This document shows positions 44,672 to 54,223 of a stretch of DNA of 64,000 nt, piece by piece. A model generated the notes under the pieces. It did no database searches. It was not told the DNA's origin and saw only the letters and a list, made by a program, of their open reading frames with translations. The DNA is from Metasolibacillus fluoroglycofenilyticus. GTDB taxonomy: Bacteria; Bacillota; Bacilli; Bacillales_A; Planococcaceae. Position 1 is the stretch's first letter; each line of letters begins with the position of its first letter. The stretch is taken from the NCBI RefSeq assembly GCF_003049645.1, contig NZ_PYWK01000004.1, forward strand, positions 124,001 through 188,000, given 5' to 3'. The position numbers and the translations under genes were made by a program.

Positions 44672-45303
44672 TTATTTAGCAAAATTCCAAGGTACATATG
44701 CAACATAAGAAAATTTTGTTAACATTCGTTCGGACTGGTAATTACCATTTTTATCAGTAAAACCAATTTCAGTATACGTAGTTTTGATGATTGCACCACC
44801 TGATGAATCAGCCGATACATTGACATCTATTTTATCTCCGATTTTTGGGAATGGGAATGTTACTGTACTCGTATCCCATACTTGTGAACCAAAGAAAACA
44901 GAAATAGTACTTCCAATAAATTTGAGACTTCCCGCAAGAACTGCAACAAGAAGAACGATTGCTTCTCCGTTTTTCGCTTTTTGTAGGGATGCCGCACATG
45001 AACAAATGTAGGGTTATTATGTGAACCATACATTTTCACAGTTGGGTAAATCACATGTGAACCAATAGCTGGTGATGCTAATGTTAAATCTACTTTAAAT
45101 TTACCATACCATGGTACATCAATTGTAATATTATCACTTTTCACACTTCGATTATAACTCTTACTAAATACTCTTTGACCGTCACCACCACGAGTCACTG
45201 TTAATGTTGCCTCGTAAGGTAGAGTAGCTGACCACTGAATTTGTAATTTACGAGTCCCTGTTCCAAACCCTACTTGTATTGCTGTTAAACCGTAGTTTGC
45301 CAT
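44672..45303 (-). pseudogene. Frameshifted gene of unknown function (about 210 aa if intact)
   Basis: From ATG 45303 the frame reads MANYGLTAIQVGFGTGTRKL to NNPTFVHV at about 45000, then loses sense. In the next frame the sequence continues with AASLQKAKNGEAIVLLVAVL (about 44995-44940) and runs to a natural end YVPWNFAK and TAA at 44674-44672, next to the terminator. A single indel near 45000 explains it. The N-terminal half is beta-rich (TLTVTRGGDGQRVF); a hydrophobic stretch VLLVAVLAGSLKF lies in the middle. Without the shift it could be a surface or lectin-like protein; no family recognised. Sequencing error is possible. Confidence 0.6.
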
Positions 45304-45435
45304 TTTATATTCCTCTTGTCTTTTTTATTTATTTTCAAAAGCAATTAAATTATTTAGGATGATTGCTTTCTATAATCTAAAGGGAGATAAATAATTGTTT
45401 TGACAACCTTAGTGAAAAATATTTTTATGTTTGAT

Positions 45436-45663
45436 TTAAAGCTCGTTTTGAGCTAGTTTTTCAGTTTCTACTAATTCAAAGAACGAAGGTGCTTCTTTGA
45501 ATCTTTTTGTTTGGATGGTTTGAATAATCATTAAGCAAATTTCTTGTTTGAGGTCATCACGTTCTTGTGGACGAGTATGACGTAAAACGGCATGAATTTT
45601 AGGTTGTAACATGTCTAAAATCTCTTGTTGGAATGATGTGTTATTAACTTTTGTATTGGGCAA
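45436..45663 (-). CDS. Small protein resembling sigma-factor region 2
   Basis: TTG 45663 has AAGGAGGG six bases upstream. The 75-residue product contains FQQEILDMLQPKIHAVLRH and RPQERDDLKQEICLMIIQTI, which recalls region 2 of sigma-70-type factors (RDDLKQEI), as in the RsoA/YvrHa co-sigma proteins or UviA-type regulators. There is no region 4. It lies upstream of the frameshifted gene in the same direction and may regulate it. The assignment is inference. Confidence 0.5.
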   Translation of the reverse strand: MPNTKVNNTSFQQEILDMLQPKIHAVLRHTRPQERDDLKQEICLMIIQTIQTKRFKEAPSFFELVETEKLAQNEL

Positions 45664-45764
45664 TTAGTTCCCTCCTTATAATCTGCTTCCCAGAATTACC
45701 TAAGTTATATGTATACCAAGCGCGGCTATATGTTAGAATTTGATAAAACGAAAGGGGGCGTAAC

Positions 45765-46247
45765 ATGAAAAAAATACTGATTACTTTTATTATATTATTT
45801 ATTTTAGTAGGGTGTTCAAATAAAGAGAACACTAGTCAACAATCAAGCAGTGACAATGAGGATAAATTGAATGTATTAACTAAACAAAATGAAGAGCTAA
45901 AAAAGCAGCTTGAAGAAAGACCGAATCTTACTTCCGACCAATTAAGAGAAACGATGAATCTTTCTTTGAAAATCATTCGAGCGATGGTGAATTCAGATTA
46001 TAGTTATCTTGAAACAATTATAGATTCTAATGTGACAATTGATTTTGAGAAAAAAATTTTTATATTCGAAAATGGGCATGAACAAAATTTTTTGCAGTCT
46101 ATTGATTACAACATTTTAGAATACCGATTCCATCATTTAGAAAATAATATTATAACAGTCGGTTTTGGCCAAAATAATGCCGCCATTTATTTTGATTTTT
46201 CACAAAAAAATGGGGAGTATTTATTAAATTCATTTATCACCAATTAA
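45765..46247 (+). CDS. Putative lipoprotein (160 aa)
   Basis: AAAGGGGGCG precedes ATG 45765. A lipoprotein signal (ILITFIILFILVGCSNK, Cys17) is followed by a coiled-coil segment (DKLNVLTKQNEELKKQLEER) and a compact domain of about 100 residues. It should be anchored outside the membrane. No functional family recognised. Confidence 0.75.
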   Translation: MKKILITFIILFILVGCSNKENTSQQSSSDNEDKLNVLTKQNEELKKQLEERPNLTSDQLRETMNLSLKIIRAMVNSDYSYLETIIDSNVTIDFEKKIFIFENGHEQNFLQSIDYNILEYRFHHLENNIITVGFGQNNAAIYFDFSQKNGEYLLNSFITN

Positions 46248-46280
46248 ATTCTAAATAATTATCAATATAGGAGTGGTCCT

Positions 46281-46820
46281 GTGACAGAGAAGCAACCTGT
46301 AATAATTGAATTAAATATGAAGAAAATTGCGAGGCTTAACTTTTGGCTAACGATTGGCTTTATCGTTTTCTTTACTATTATATATAAATTAATTTATGGA
46401 CAAACGAATTTTTCACTTTTAGCAATGCTGGCAATGGCTGTTTTATATATTATTTTTATCGTTTTACACGAGGTATTTCATTTAGTAGGCTTTATGATTT
46501 TTGGCGGAGCAAAGTTTAAGGAACTTGATTACGGTATTAATTTAAAGCTCGGTATTGCCTATGCGACAACAATTAAGCCAATGACAAATAGTGCAATGAA
46601 AAAGGCTTTGCTTCTCCCTTTTTGGACAACGGGCATTTTGCCGACTGTTGCTGGTCTTTATATAGGAAGCTTCACACTCGTGATAACTGGTGCATTATTA
46701 ATCGCGGGAGCTGTTGGCGATTTCGCCATGTACAAAGAGTTACGTCCATTTCCAAACGATGCACTTGTCAAGGATGACCCCGAGTTACCAAAGCTATATG
46801 TGTATGAAACGAGAGTATAA
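46281..46820 (+). CDS. DUF3267 membrane protein with HExxH motif
   Basis: GTG 46281 has TAGGAGTGG upstream. The 179-residue product has four hydrophobic segments; the second ends in IVLHEVFHLVGFMIFGGAKF, whose HEVFH is the zinc-peptidase-type motif of the DUF3267 family. A further PNDALVKDDPELPKLYVYE tail is typical. A membrane metalloprotease role is plausible but unproven. It is followed after 13 bases by a small membrane protein gene. Confidence 0.8.
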   Translation: MTEKQPVIIELNMKKIARLNFWLTIGFIVFFTIIYKLIYGQTNFSLLAMLAMAVLYIIFIVLHEVFHLVGFMIFGGAKFKELDYGINLKLGIAYATTIKPMTNSAMKKALLLPFWTTGILPTVAGLYIGSFTLVITGALLIAGAVGDFAMYKELRPFPNDALVKDDPELPKLYVYETRV

Positions 46821-46833
46821 TGGAGGGCTGTGA

Positions 46834-47058
46834 ATGACTGCTGTTGTCTTTTGCTTTATATTATTTATTCCGATATATATTATTTTAATTTGGCAATATA
46901 AAAATCCGAAAGAAGCCATTTTATGGGGAAGAAGATGGATGTATAAAGAGCAAAATGAAGTCAGTGAGGCGGCTGTTAAATATTCAAGAATAGCTGCATT
47001 AATTGGCATCATATTTATTACCTTTCTGTTCTTTTTCCTTTTTCTCAATCAAATTTAA
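46834..47058 (+). CDS. Small membrane protein (74 aa)
   Basis: GGAGGG lies six bases before ATG 46834. Two membrane helices (FCFILFIPIYIILIW and IAALIGIIFITFLFFFLFL) flank a charged loop with EAILWGRRWMYKEQNEVSE. Probably co-transcribed with the DUF3267 gene. It converges on the gene at 47062 with only three bases between stops. Function unknown. Confidence 0.6.
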   Translation: MTAVVFCFILFIPIYIILIWQYKNPKEAILWGRRWMYKEQNEVSEAAVKYSRIAALIGIIFITFLFFFLFLNQI

Positions 47059-47061
47059 CTA

Positions 47062-47376
47062 TCATTTGGATTGCTTTTTATAAAAATAACAGCCCCACCA
47101 TATTAAAATATACAGATACCCTAAAATAACATATACAGTCCAAATATCACCTTGTTGTAGTCTACTAATAAAATAATGAAGTTCATCTTCACCTAATTTA
47201 CGTTCGATACTATGAATAAAAGATATTATTGGAACAGTTATCGCAAAAAATATTGTTAAGACAGATAAAACTATAAGTTTTCTTTGTTTAATACATAGTC
47301 GAGCAGTTATTATTGTTATAAATAAGAATAGGTAATAAATTATCCAAAACCAATTAGGAAGTGTTCCATACTGCAT
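47062..47376 (-). CDS. Hypothetical membrane protein (104 aa)
   Basis: ATG 47376 is chosen because GAAGGGAGA lies nine bases before it; a TTG at 47385 touches that site. Three hydrophobic segments (WFWIIYYLFLFITIITA, LIVLSVLTIFFAITVPIISF, WTVYVILGYLYILIWWGCYF) alternate with charged loops. No family recognised. Confidence 0.55.
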   Translation of the reverse strand: MQYGTLPNWFWIIYYLFLFITIITARLCIKQRKLIVLSVLTIFFAITVPIISFIHSIERKLGEDELHYFISRLQQGDIWTVYVILGYLYILIWWGCYFYKKQSK

Positions 47377-47420
47377 TTTTTTCAATCTCCCTTCTAATTT
47401 TATTCATTATCAAAGTCAAA

Positions 47421-47464
47421 AAAGCGTTTAAAAAGCCGGTAGCTGCACGGCCTTTTGAACGCTT
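47421..47464 (-). terminator. Terminator of ychF, shared loop core
   Basis: The arms AAGCGTTTAAAAAG and CTTTTGAACGCTT pair around a minus-strand loop GCCGTGCAGCTACCGGC. The tail is TTTTTTGACTTTG. It starts eight bases after the ychF stop. Confidence 0.8.
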
Positions 47465-47471
47465 CTCTCAA

Positions 47472-48572
47472 TTAAACATTAAAACGGAACAACATAATAT
47501 CGCCATCTTGTACGATATATTCCTTACCTTCTAAACGTACTTTGCCTGCTTCTTTTGCTGCTGTCATTGAGCCTAGCTCAACTAAGTCGTCGTAGGCAAC
47601 CGTCTCGGCACGGATGAAGCCGCGCTCGAAGTCGGTGTGAATCACACCCGCACATTGCGGTGCTTTCATGCCTTTGCGGAACGTCCACGCACGTACTTCT
47701 TGTACGCCAGCCGTAAAGTATGTAGCAAGTCCTAATAAGTCATATGAAGCACGGATTAATTGGTCTAAGCCCGACTCTTTAATGCCTAGTTCTTCTAAAA
47801 ACATTGCTTTTTCCTCGTCGTCAAAGCCCGAAATTTCTTCTTCAATTTTCGCACAAATTGTAATGACCTGAGCACCTTCTGCTGCGGCGAATTCGCGTAC
47901 CATCTGCACATATTTGTTGCTATCTGCATCTGCTACTTCGTCCTCAGATACGTTAGCAACATAAAGCATCGGCTTGATTGTTAATAAGTGAAGCCCTTTA
48001 ATAACCTTTAGCTCATCGTCTGAAAGCTCTGCTGCACGTGCGGGCTTTTCAGCTTCTAGCGCCTCTTTTATCTTCACTAAGATTGGCTCTTCAATAAGTG
48101 CTTCTTTATCTTTTTGCTTCGCCATTTTTGCAACGCGCTGCAAGCGTTTTTCAACAGATTCCATATCAGCTAAAATAAGCTCTAAATTGATAACTTCGAT
48201 ATCATCGATTGGATTAACTGTACCTGCTACGTGCGTAATGTTTTCGTCCTCAAAGCAGCGTACCACTTGGCAAATTGCATCTACTTCACGAATATGTGCT
48301 AAAAATTTGTTACCAAGCCCTTCACCTTTTGAAGCACCTTTTACGATCCCTGCAATGTCCGTAAATTCAAATGCTGTTGGTACAGTTTTTTTAGGCTCTA
48401 CTAATTCTGTTAATTTATTTAAACGTGCGTCTGGTACTTCCACGATTCCTACGTTTGGGTCAATTGTTGCGAATGGGTAGTTAGCAGCAAGTGCGCCAGC
48501 CTTCGTAATCGCATTAAATAATGTTGATTTGCCGACGTTTGGTAAACCGACAATTCCAGCCGTTAATGCCAT
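47472..48572 (-). CDS. ychF: Redox-regulated ATPase/GTPase YchF (Obg family)
   Basis: ATG 48572 gives the conserved N-terminus MALTAGIVGLPNVGKSTLFN; the GTG at 48581 is an alternative. The 366-residue product has the P-loop GLPNVGKST, switch region YPFATIDPN, DIAGIVKGASKGEGLGNKFL and the C-terminal TGS domain. YchF binds ATP better than GTP and associates with ribosomes. It lies in the conserved place between rpsF and spo0J and is followed by its own terminator. Confidence 0.97.
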   Translation of the reverse strand: MALTAGIVGLPNVGKSTLFNAITKAGALAANYPFATIDPNVGIVEVPDARLNKLTELVEPKKTVPTAFEFTDIAGIVKGASKGEGLGNKFLAHIREVDAICQVVRCFEDENITHVAGTVNPIDDIEVINLELILADMESVEKRLQRVAKMAKQKDKEALIEEPILVKIKEALEAEKPARAAELSDDELKVIKGLHLLTIKPMLYVANVSEDEVADADSNKYVQMVREFAAAEGAQVITICAKIEEEISGFDDEEKAMFLEELGIKESGLDQLIRASYDLLGLATYFTAGVQEVRAWTFRKGMKAPQCAGVIHTDFERGFIRAETVAYDDLVELGSMTAAKEAGKVRLEGKEYIVQDGDIMLFRFNV

Positions 48573-48663
48573 ATAGGACACAACCTTTCTATGCTCAGTT
48601 CATTTTACTTATGTTAATAGCCTTTTCTATTATATTGATAATACGCCTAAAAGTCTAACCGCA

Positions 48664-48864
48664 TTATTGTTCATCGACTTTTTTAATTACTTTTTTCATC
48701 TTCTTTTCAAATTCACGTCTAGGAATCATAACGCTATGCCCACAACCTTCACATTTAATGCGAATATCTGCACCTAAGCGAATAATTTTCCATGCATTTG
48801 TTCCACATGGATGCTGCTTTTTCATTTCTACAATATCATTTAATTCAAATGCCTTACCTTCCAA
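48664..48864 (-). CDS. DUF951 family protein
   Basis: A TTG at 48864 has GGGAGAGAA upstream. The 66-residue product shows LNDIVEMKKQHPCGTNAWKI and IRIKCEGCGHSVMIPRREFE, the DUF951 pattern with a likely zinc site (Cys in HPCG and CEGCGH). DUF951 genes sit between mscS-like genes and ychF in Bacillales. Function unknown. It starts three bases after the MscS gene stop. Confidence 0.88.
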   Translation of the reverse strand: MEGKAFELNDIVEMKKQHPCGTNAWKIIRLGADIRIKCEGCGHSVMIPRREFEKKMKKVIKKVDEQ

Positions 48865-48866
48865 TT

Positions 48867-49787
48867 TTATTCTCTCCCTTCAATTTCTCGTCCCATTACA
48901 CGGTCATACAGCATCATTTTTGGGAATGGAGTGACTATACCATTTTGCTCTAGTAGCTCCTTCACGTCTTGACGAATTGTTCGAGCAATTGTCCATTGCT
49001 GTAATGGTAATGTTTCAGCTATAATGCGCACAGTTACTTCATTATCGGTCGCATTTTGAACGCCTAAAAAGGCAGGTATATTTGTTAATGCTGGATGCTG
49101 TTGTGGTAGCTTTTCTAAATAGGCAGTAATGAGTTTTTCTGCCTTTTCAATATCAGCATCTATATTTAACTCCATGTCAATCATAAACTTCGAGTGATTG
49201 ATGGAATAGTTCGTTACATTCGTAATAGAACCGTTTGGAATAATAAATTGCTCACCTGTATTGCCCTTTACCTTCGTTGTACGTAAACCAATTTCCAGGA
49301 CAGTTCCCTCTGCCCCGTTTATTTTTATATAATCGCCTACACCAAACTGATCCTCAAAAATAATAAAAAACCCTGTAATCACATCTTTTACTAAGCTTTG
49401 GGCACCAAAGCCAATTGCTAAGCCTGCAATACCAGCCCCCGCAAGTAGCCCTGCAATTTGAATATCAAGGGCAGATAAAACGCCCATAATGGCAGAAAAG
49501 TACACTAAATAAGATAAAACACTTTGCAATAATTTTAATATTGTTTTTTGACGACGTTCGGAGTGATTTAATGGAGAACGCATGCGTACAACAAAAATTT
49601 TCTCAATAATCTTCCTTCCAACACGAACAGCAATATAGGAAGCAGCCAAAATTGCAATCACTTTTATAGAGGCTATTAAAATAAAATCCCATAACGCTTC
49701 ACTCGTAAGATAATCCCAAGTTTTTTGACTAATTCGTGTGAGCCCCCTTAGATTGACTGTTGCTGCTGCCGAATAATATAATTCCAT
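48867..49787 (-). CDS. mscS: Small-conductance mechanosensitive channel (MscS family)
   Basis: ATG 49787 is chosen because AGGGAGTG lies five bases upstream; the longer frame to 49898 overlaps the divergent yyaC start. The 306-residue product has three N-terminal membrane helices, the pore helix with LLAGAGIAGLAIGFGAQSLVKD, and the beta domain DYIKINGAEGTVLEIGLRTT. It opens on membrane tension to release solutes. Typical of YkuT/YhdY-type channels. Confidence 0.93.
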   Translation of the reverse strand: MELYYSAAATVNLRGLTRISQKTWDYLTSEALWDFILIASIKVIAILAASYIAVRVGRKIIEKIFVVRMRSPLNHSERRQKTILKLLQSVLSYLVYFSAIMGVLSALDIQIAGLLAGAGIAGLAIGFGAQSLVKDVITGFFIIFEDQFGVGDYIKINGAEGTVLEIGLRTTKVKGNTGEQFIIPNGSITNVTNYSINHSKFMIDMELNIDADIEKAEKLITAYLEKLPQQHPALTNIPAFLGVQNATDNEVTVRIIAETLPLQQWTIARTIRQDVKELLEQNGIVTPFPKMMLYDRVMGREIEGRE

Positions 49788-49877
49788 TTTTTCACTCCCT
49801 GTATAAGAAATTAACAAATTGAGTATACTGCACAAATATAACGTACTTTTACTATTTTTAGAAAGTGAGTGAAACAA

Positions 49878-50489
49878 ATGAATAATCATTCTATTCATTA
49901 TGAAGCATCAAGTGCAGTATGGAAACTAAGCGATATTTTTTTACAAATGATTCCCTTTGAGCATAGCCAGCTAGTCTTTTGTTGTATTGGTACAGACCGC
50001 TCAACAGGCGATGCACTCGGTCCATTAATCGGTAGCCAGCTATTGAAAAGCTATGCATTTCCCTTTGATGTTATCGGGACGTTAGAGGAGCCGTTACATG
50101 CATTAAATTTACTAGAAACATTTAATAATTTACAAGCACAAGCCGAGCCACCATTTATTGTTGCAATCGATGCCTGCTTGAGTGAGAAAAACCGCATAGG
50201 AAACATTATAGTAGAGAATGGTCCACTGTTCCCTGGCAAGGCTGTAAAAAAACAACTACCCCCAATTGGTGACATTTCCATTAAAGGAATCGTCAATATT
50301 GGAGGTTTTATGGAAGCACAAGTATTGCAAAACACTCGTCTTCATTTGACATATAATATGAGTGAAAAAATTGCTCGTTCCTTACAGCTAGCTTGGCAAC
50401 GCCATCTATTGAACAATAAACATAATAGCTACAATAATCGCCACACACAAAATACTTGGCAGCAAATTGGCTACTCGAATTTTCGTTAA
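49878..50489 (+). CDS. yyaC: Spore protease YyaC-type protein (DUF1256)
   Basis: ATG 49878 is used; a GTG lies three codons earlier. The product is about 203 residues with FCCIGTDRSTGDALGPLIGS, ALNLLETFNNL and IVAIDACLSEKNRIGNI, the YyaC/DUF1256 pattern related to the germination protease fold. The family is restricted to spore formers, which supports a sporulating host. The last 80 bases overlap the convergent DUF554 gene, giving YyaC a longer tail than usual. Confidence 0.9.
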   Translation: MNNHSIHYEASSAVWKLSDIFLQMIPFEHSQLVFCCIGTDRSTGDALGPLIGSQLLKSYAFPFDVIGTLEEPLHALNLLETFNNLQAQAEPPFIVAIDACLSEKNRIGNIIVENGPLFPGKAVKKQLPPIGDISIKGIVNIGGFMEAQVLQNTRLHLTYNMSEKIARSLQLAWQRHLLNNKHNSYNNRHTQNTWQQIGYSNFR

Positions 50490-51110
50490 ACCGGTAATAT
50501 TCAAACCAATTGCTAATATCATAATACCACCTGTAGCTGTCATTTCTTGAATAAATAAATCGAGCGCTTCCTGCGGAATATATTTGCTAATTGCCCCTGA
50601 ACAAATGGCGATAAGTCCCTGATAGATAAAAACGGGTATAGCCGATAATAAAACTCCAATACCTAAAGTAGATGCTAAAATAATGGACGTAAAGCCATCA
50701 ATAATACCTTTTGTAATTAAAATATTATGATCATTACGCAGACCACTATCAAGTGCACCAAGTATCGCCATAGAGCCAATAACAAATATCAGCGTTGCCG
50801 TCACAAAGCCTTCAGCAATCGAGCCACTACTATTTTTACCGAATAATGATTCTACCCATTTTCCCAAGCGGTTAAACCATTTGTCTAAATCGAGCCATTC
50901 ACCAATCATCGTACCAACAACGAGGCTAACTATGACGATAATGAAATTACCACTCTCAAAGCCCATCGAAATTCCTAGGACAGCCACGGCTAACCCGATA
51001 ATAGACATAACTGTTTCTTTCATTTTTTCTGGAATATTACGAAACAGTCTACCAATAAACGCACCAGCTATTATTAGCGCGGCATTTATTAATGAACCTA
51101 ATAAAATCAT
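50406..51110 (-). CDS. DUF554 membrane protein
   Basis: The product is 234 residues with about seven hydrophobic segments. It shows the DUF554 (YdfK/YqgA) features LLGSLINAALIIAGAFIGRLF, GESNF-like FESGNFIIVIVSLVVGTMIGEWLD and TKGIIDGFTSIILASTLGIG. Function unknown; a transport role is often supposed. It lies 13 bases after spo0J in the same direction and overlaps the 3' end of yyaC by 84 bases. Confidence 0.9.
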   Translation of the reverse strand: MILLGSLINAALIIAGAFIGRLFRNIPEKMKETVMSIIGLAVAVLGISMGFESGNFIIVIVSLVVGTMIGEWLDLDKWFNRLGKWVESLFGKNSSGSIAEGFVTATLIFVIGSMAILGALDSGLRNDHNILITKGIIDGFTSIILASTLGIGVLLSAIPVFIYQGLIAICSGAISKYIPQEALDLFIQEMTATGGIMILAIGLNITGLTKIRVANLLPSILCVAIIVAIMFIVQ

Positions 51111-51123
51111 ATTTACCTTCTCT

Positions 51124-51972
51124 CTATTCAGTGCGCTCTAATTGTAAAATTTCTAAAATACGCTCTAAATCCTCATCTGAGTAAAATTCGATTTCTATTT
51201 TCCCTTTATCTTTCTGTTTTTTAATTTGTACGCTCGTTCCAAAATAATCTCGGAGCTGCGCCTCTGTAGCCTGTACAAAAATATCACGTGCGGGTGTTTT
51301 TGTTTCACGTGAAACATTTTCATTTAATGATTGAACGAGCGCTTCTAATTGACGTACATTCAATTGCTGTGCAATTACCTTTTTTGCTACTTCTGCAATT
51401 TGTCTTTTATTTTTCAAACCGAGTAATGTACGACCATGTCCCATTGTTAATGAGCCGTCGTTTACTAATGCACGCACTTCCTCGGGTAGCTGTAGTAGGC
51501 GAATATGGTTGGCGATATGTGGTCTACTTTTTCCAAGACGATTTGCTAAGTCTTCCTGTGTGAAATTCAATTGTTCAATTAAACTACTATATGCCTCTGC
51601 TTCTTCAATTGGTGTTAAATCCTCGCGCTGTAGGTTTTCCAAAATAGCTACTTCCATCATTTGCTGCTCTGTCATTTCTTTGACAAGCACAGGTATTTCA
51701 TCTAAACCAGCTAATTTTGCAGCACGCCAGCGACGTTCTCCAGCGATAATTTCAAACTTACGTCCCTTTTTACGTGCAAGTATAGGCTGAATAATGCCAT
51801 GCTCTTTAATCGATTGTGCAAGCTCATCTAACGCTTCATCTTGAAAAAGCTTGCGTGGCTGAAATGGGTTTGCTACAAATTTGTCAATTGCCACCTGCTG
51901 CACATTGCCCTCCTGCTGTACTGCCTCCTCTGGAAATAGTGCGCCAATACCTTTTCCCAAACCTTTAACCAT
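51124..51972 (-). CDS. spo0J: Chromosome-partitioning protein ParB (Spo0J)
   Basis: The product is 282 residues. The N-terminal CTPase/ParB domain has NPFQPRKLF and [16 protein letters not shown]; the central helix-turn-helix begins [20 protein letters not shown]; a C-terminal dimer domain ends the protein. It binds parS sites, slides as a CTP clamp and loads condensin near the origin. It overlaps soj by eight bases. One parS lies within the gene. Confidence 0.97.
   Translation of the reverse strand: MVKGLGKGIGALFPEEAVQQEGNVQQVAIDKFVANPFQPRKLFQDEALDELAQSIKEHGIIQPILARKKGRKFEIIAGERRWRAAKLAGLDEIPVLVKEMTEQQMMEVAILENLQREDLTPIEEAEAYSSLIEQLNFTQEDLANRLGKSRPHIANHIRLLQLPEEVRALVNDGSLTMGHGRTLLGLKNKRQIAEVAKKVIAQQLNVRQLEALVQSLNENVSRETKTPARDIFVQATEAQLRDYFGTSVQIKKQKDKGKIEIEFYSDEDLERILEILQLERTE
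51301..51316. promoter_or_regulatory. parS centromere site
   Basis: TGTTTCACGTGAAACA is the exact 16-bp palindromic consensus for ParB binding. It lies inside spo0J, as it also does in Bacillus subtilis. Confidence 0.97.
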
Positions 51973-52726
51973 TTTTAATCACTTCCCTTGCTAGCTCTAC
52001 ATACATTTCTGCACCTCTTGATTTTGCATCATATAAAATAATTGGCTTACCATGGCTCGGTGCTTCTCCTAGGCGAATATTGCGAGGAATAATCGTTTTA
52101 TATACTTTATCCTGAAAATACTTTTTTACTTCCTCTATTACTTGTAAACCTAAATTTGTCCGCGCATCAAGCATTGTTAAAAGAACACCTTCTATCATTA
52201 GCTGTGGGTTTAAATGCTTTTGCACAAGTCGAACTGTCGATAGTAACTGACTTAAGCCCTCTAATGCGTAATATTCGCATTGTACAGGAATAATAATTGA
52301 ATCTGCCGCCGTTAATGCATTAATTGTTAATAAACCGAGTGATGGTGGACAATCAATAATTATGTAATCATAATCTTGTCTTATTGGTTGTAGTGCATTT
52401 TTTAATTTTCCTTCACGTGAAATAGCTGACACGAGCTCTATTTCTGCACCAGCTAACGAAATTGTTGCAGGCACAACAAATAAATTTTCTATTTTTGCTG
52501 GTAAAATTGTTGTTGTAATATCCTCGTCGTCAATAATGACATCATAAATACAGCCATGTACATCTGCTTTATTTATCCCAGTACCACTTGTTGCATTGCC
52601 TTGTGGATCAATATCAATTAACAGTACCTTTTTCCCTAAATAAGCTAAACAGGCGCTTAAATTTACAGAGGTTGTCGTTTTACCGACTCCCCCCTTTTGA
52701 TTAGCAATTGCGATAACTTTCCCCAT
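51965..52726 (-). CDS. soj: Chromosome-partitioning ATPase ParA (Soj)
   Basis: The product is 253 residues. The deviant Walker [29 protein letters not shown] and [15 protein letters not shown] mark a ParA ATPase. With Spo0J it drives origin segregation and, as monomer or dimer, inhibits or activates DnaA. It lies upstream of and overlaps spo0J. A degenerate parS-like sequence occurs within it at 52409-52424. Confidence 0.97.
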   Translation of the reverse strand: MGKVIAIANQKGGVGKTTTSVNLSACLAYLGKKVLLIDIDPQGNATSGTGINKADVHGCIYDVIIDDEDITTTILPAKIENLFVVPATISLAGAEIELVSAISREGKLKNALQPIRQDYDYIIIDCPPSLGLLTINALTAADSIIIPVQCEYYALEGLSQLLSTVRLVQKHLNPQLMIEGVLLTMLDARTNLGLQVIEEVKKYFQDKVYKTIIPRNIRLGEAPSHGKPIILYDAKSRGAEMYVELAREVIKNG

Positions 52727-52830
52727 AATCCCACCTACTTCCTACAATTCATTATCTTATATCGTAAATACGCTTTAAAGGTATTCTATCAAAATTTACG
52801 CGTAGTTCCTAAAGTTATCCTACTATTCTA

Positions 52831-52880
52831 ATAAAAAAAGCTGTCTAAAAAGTTGGTTATCGTACCACTTTCCAGACAGC
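52831..52880 (-). terminator. Terminator of noc
   Basis: GCTGTCTAAAAAGTTGG at 52840-52856 pairs with CCACTTTCCAGACAGC at 52865-52880; seven T follow on the minus strand. It lies about 210 bases after the noc stop. Confidence 0.75.
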
Positions 52881-53093
52881 ATTGTTATTTTTTTGAAGTA
52901 TTGACCATAAAAAATGAAAGCTTTCTTTGAAAAGGGCGTGTCTGGAGGGCTTTTTTAGATATGACCTTTACGACAAGAATAGTTAACACTTTATTATAAC
53001 TACCTTTCCTATACCTAAAGCGAGGTGACAGCTCCTGTTCTTCAATATCAAGCTTTATATAAATTTTTTAAATAGCTCTATATATTAAATGGT

Positions 53094-53975
53094 TTACTTC
53101 TTCTTCGGTATTTTAACAGTGATTTGGTAATATTCCTCTGTATCCTCTTCCTCTGTTTTCAATTGAATACCGCTTTTCGTTACCATTGTTAACGAGTGCT
53201 TAATTGTATTTAGGGCGATGCGCACATCTTTGCTAATTGCTTTGCGCTTTGGTTTTTCTTTCTTTACAGGCTCTTCCTCGGTAGATGGTGATAGCAACTG
53301 TTGAATTTGCTCTTCAAGCTGACGTACGTTCCAGTCGTATTCTTTAGCTGCTGTAATTAGCTGTAATTGTAATTGCTCATCTTTCACAGCGATCAGCGCA
53401 CGTGCATGTCGCTCAGTAATTTCGCGCTTTAAAATGGCCTCTTGTATAAATTGAGGCAATTTCAATAAACGTAGCTTATTTGCTACAGTTGATTGGCTTT
53501 TTCCAAGACGCTGTGCAAGCGCCTCTTGCGTTAATGAATGTAATTCAAGTAATTGCTGATAGGCAAGTGCTTCTTCAATTGCCGTCAATTCTTCACGTTG
53601 TAGGTTTTCAATTAATGCAATTGATGCTGTTTCTTTATCACTTAGCTGTCGTACAATCGCCGGCACTTCCGCCCATTGTAGCTTTTTCATCGCACGATAG
53701 CGTCGCTCACCTGCAATGATTTCATAGCCATCATCGCTGCTACTCCTACGCACGACGATTGGCTGAATGACACCATGTATATGAATCGTTCTAGATAATT
53801 CTTCAATTTTTTCATCGTCAAATATAGTACGCGGTTGAAAACGATTCGGTATGATTTTTTCAATAGGAATTTTCACTACTTCTTCTGTAGCCTTTTTTTC
53901 TTCTATAGCTGCTACTTCACTTTTTACTTCAGACTCTTTTCCGCCTCCGAAAAAACGTGAAAAAGGACTTTTCAT
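53094..53975 (-). CDS. noc: Nucleoid occlusion protein Noc
   Basis: ATG 53975 gives the family N-terminus [12 protein letters not shown], an amphipathic membrane-binding helix, and has AAGGTGGTG upstream; the ATG at 54011 would add unrelated residues. The 293-residue product has the ParB-type domain ([16 protein letters not shown]) and a helix-turn-helix ([20 protein letters not shown]). Noc binds its own sites and the membrane to keep division off the nucleoid. Spacing between rsmG and soj follows the Bacillales order. Confidence 0.95.
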   Translation of the reverse strand: MKSPFSRFFGGGKESEVKSEVAAIEEKKATEEVVKIPIEKIIPNRFQPRTIFDDEKIEELSRTIHIHGVIQPIVVRRSSSDDGYEIIAGERRYRAMKKLQWAEVPAIVRQLSDKETASIALIENLQREELTAIEEALAYQQLLELHSLTQEALAQRLGKSQSTVANKLRLLKLPQFIQEAILKREITERHARALIAVKDEQLQLQLITAAKEYDWNVRQLEEQIQQLLSPSTEEEPVKKEKPKRKAISKDVRIALNTIKHSLTMVTKSGIQLKTEEEDTEEYYQITVKIPKKK

Positions 53976-54223
53976 CCGAGTGGCACCACCTTTAAGAAAC
54001 TTCTTACTCACTATAAATATTATTGATTATTCAAGCAGAAATGTACATAGTTTGGAATCAATCAATTATGAAACTTAGCATCTACGTATTCTATCATTAA
54101 TTAATGCCTACTATCATTATGTATGCTTGAAAACGATAAAATATCTATCAAACATACAAATTACTTGTGAGATTTCAGTAGAACATACCAACCAATTATT
54201 ACTAACTAGCTCTTGACCTGCTT

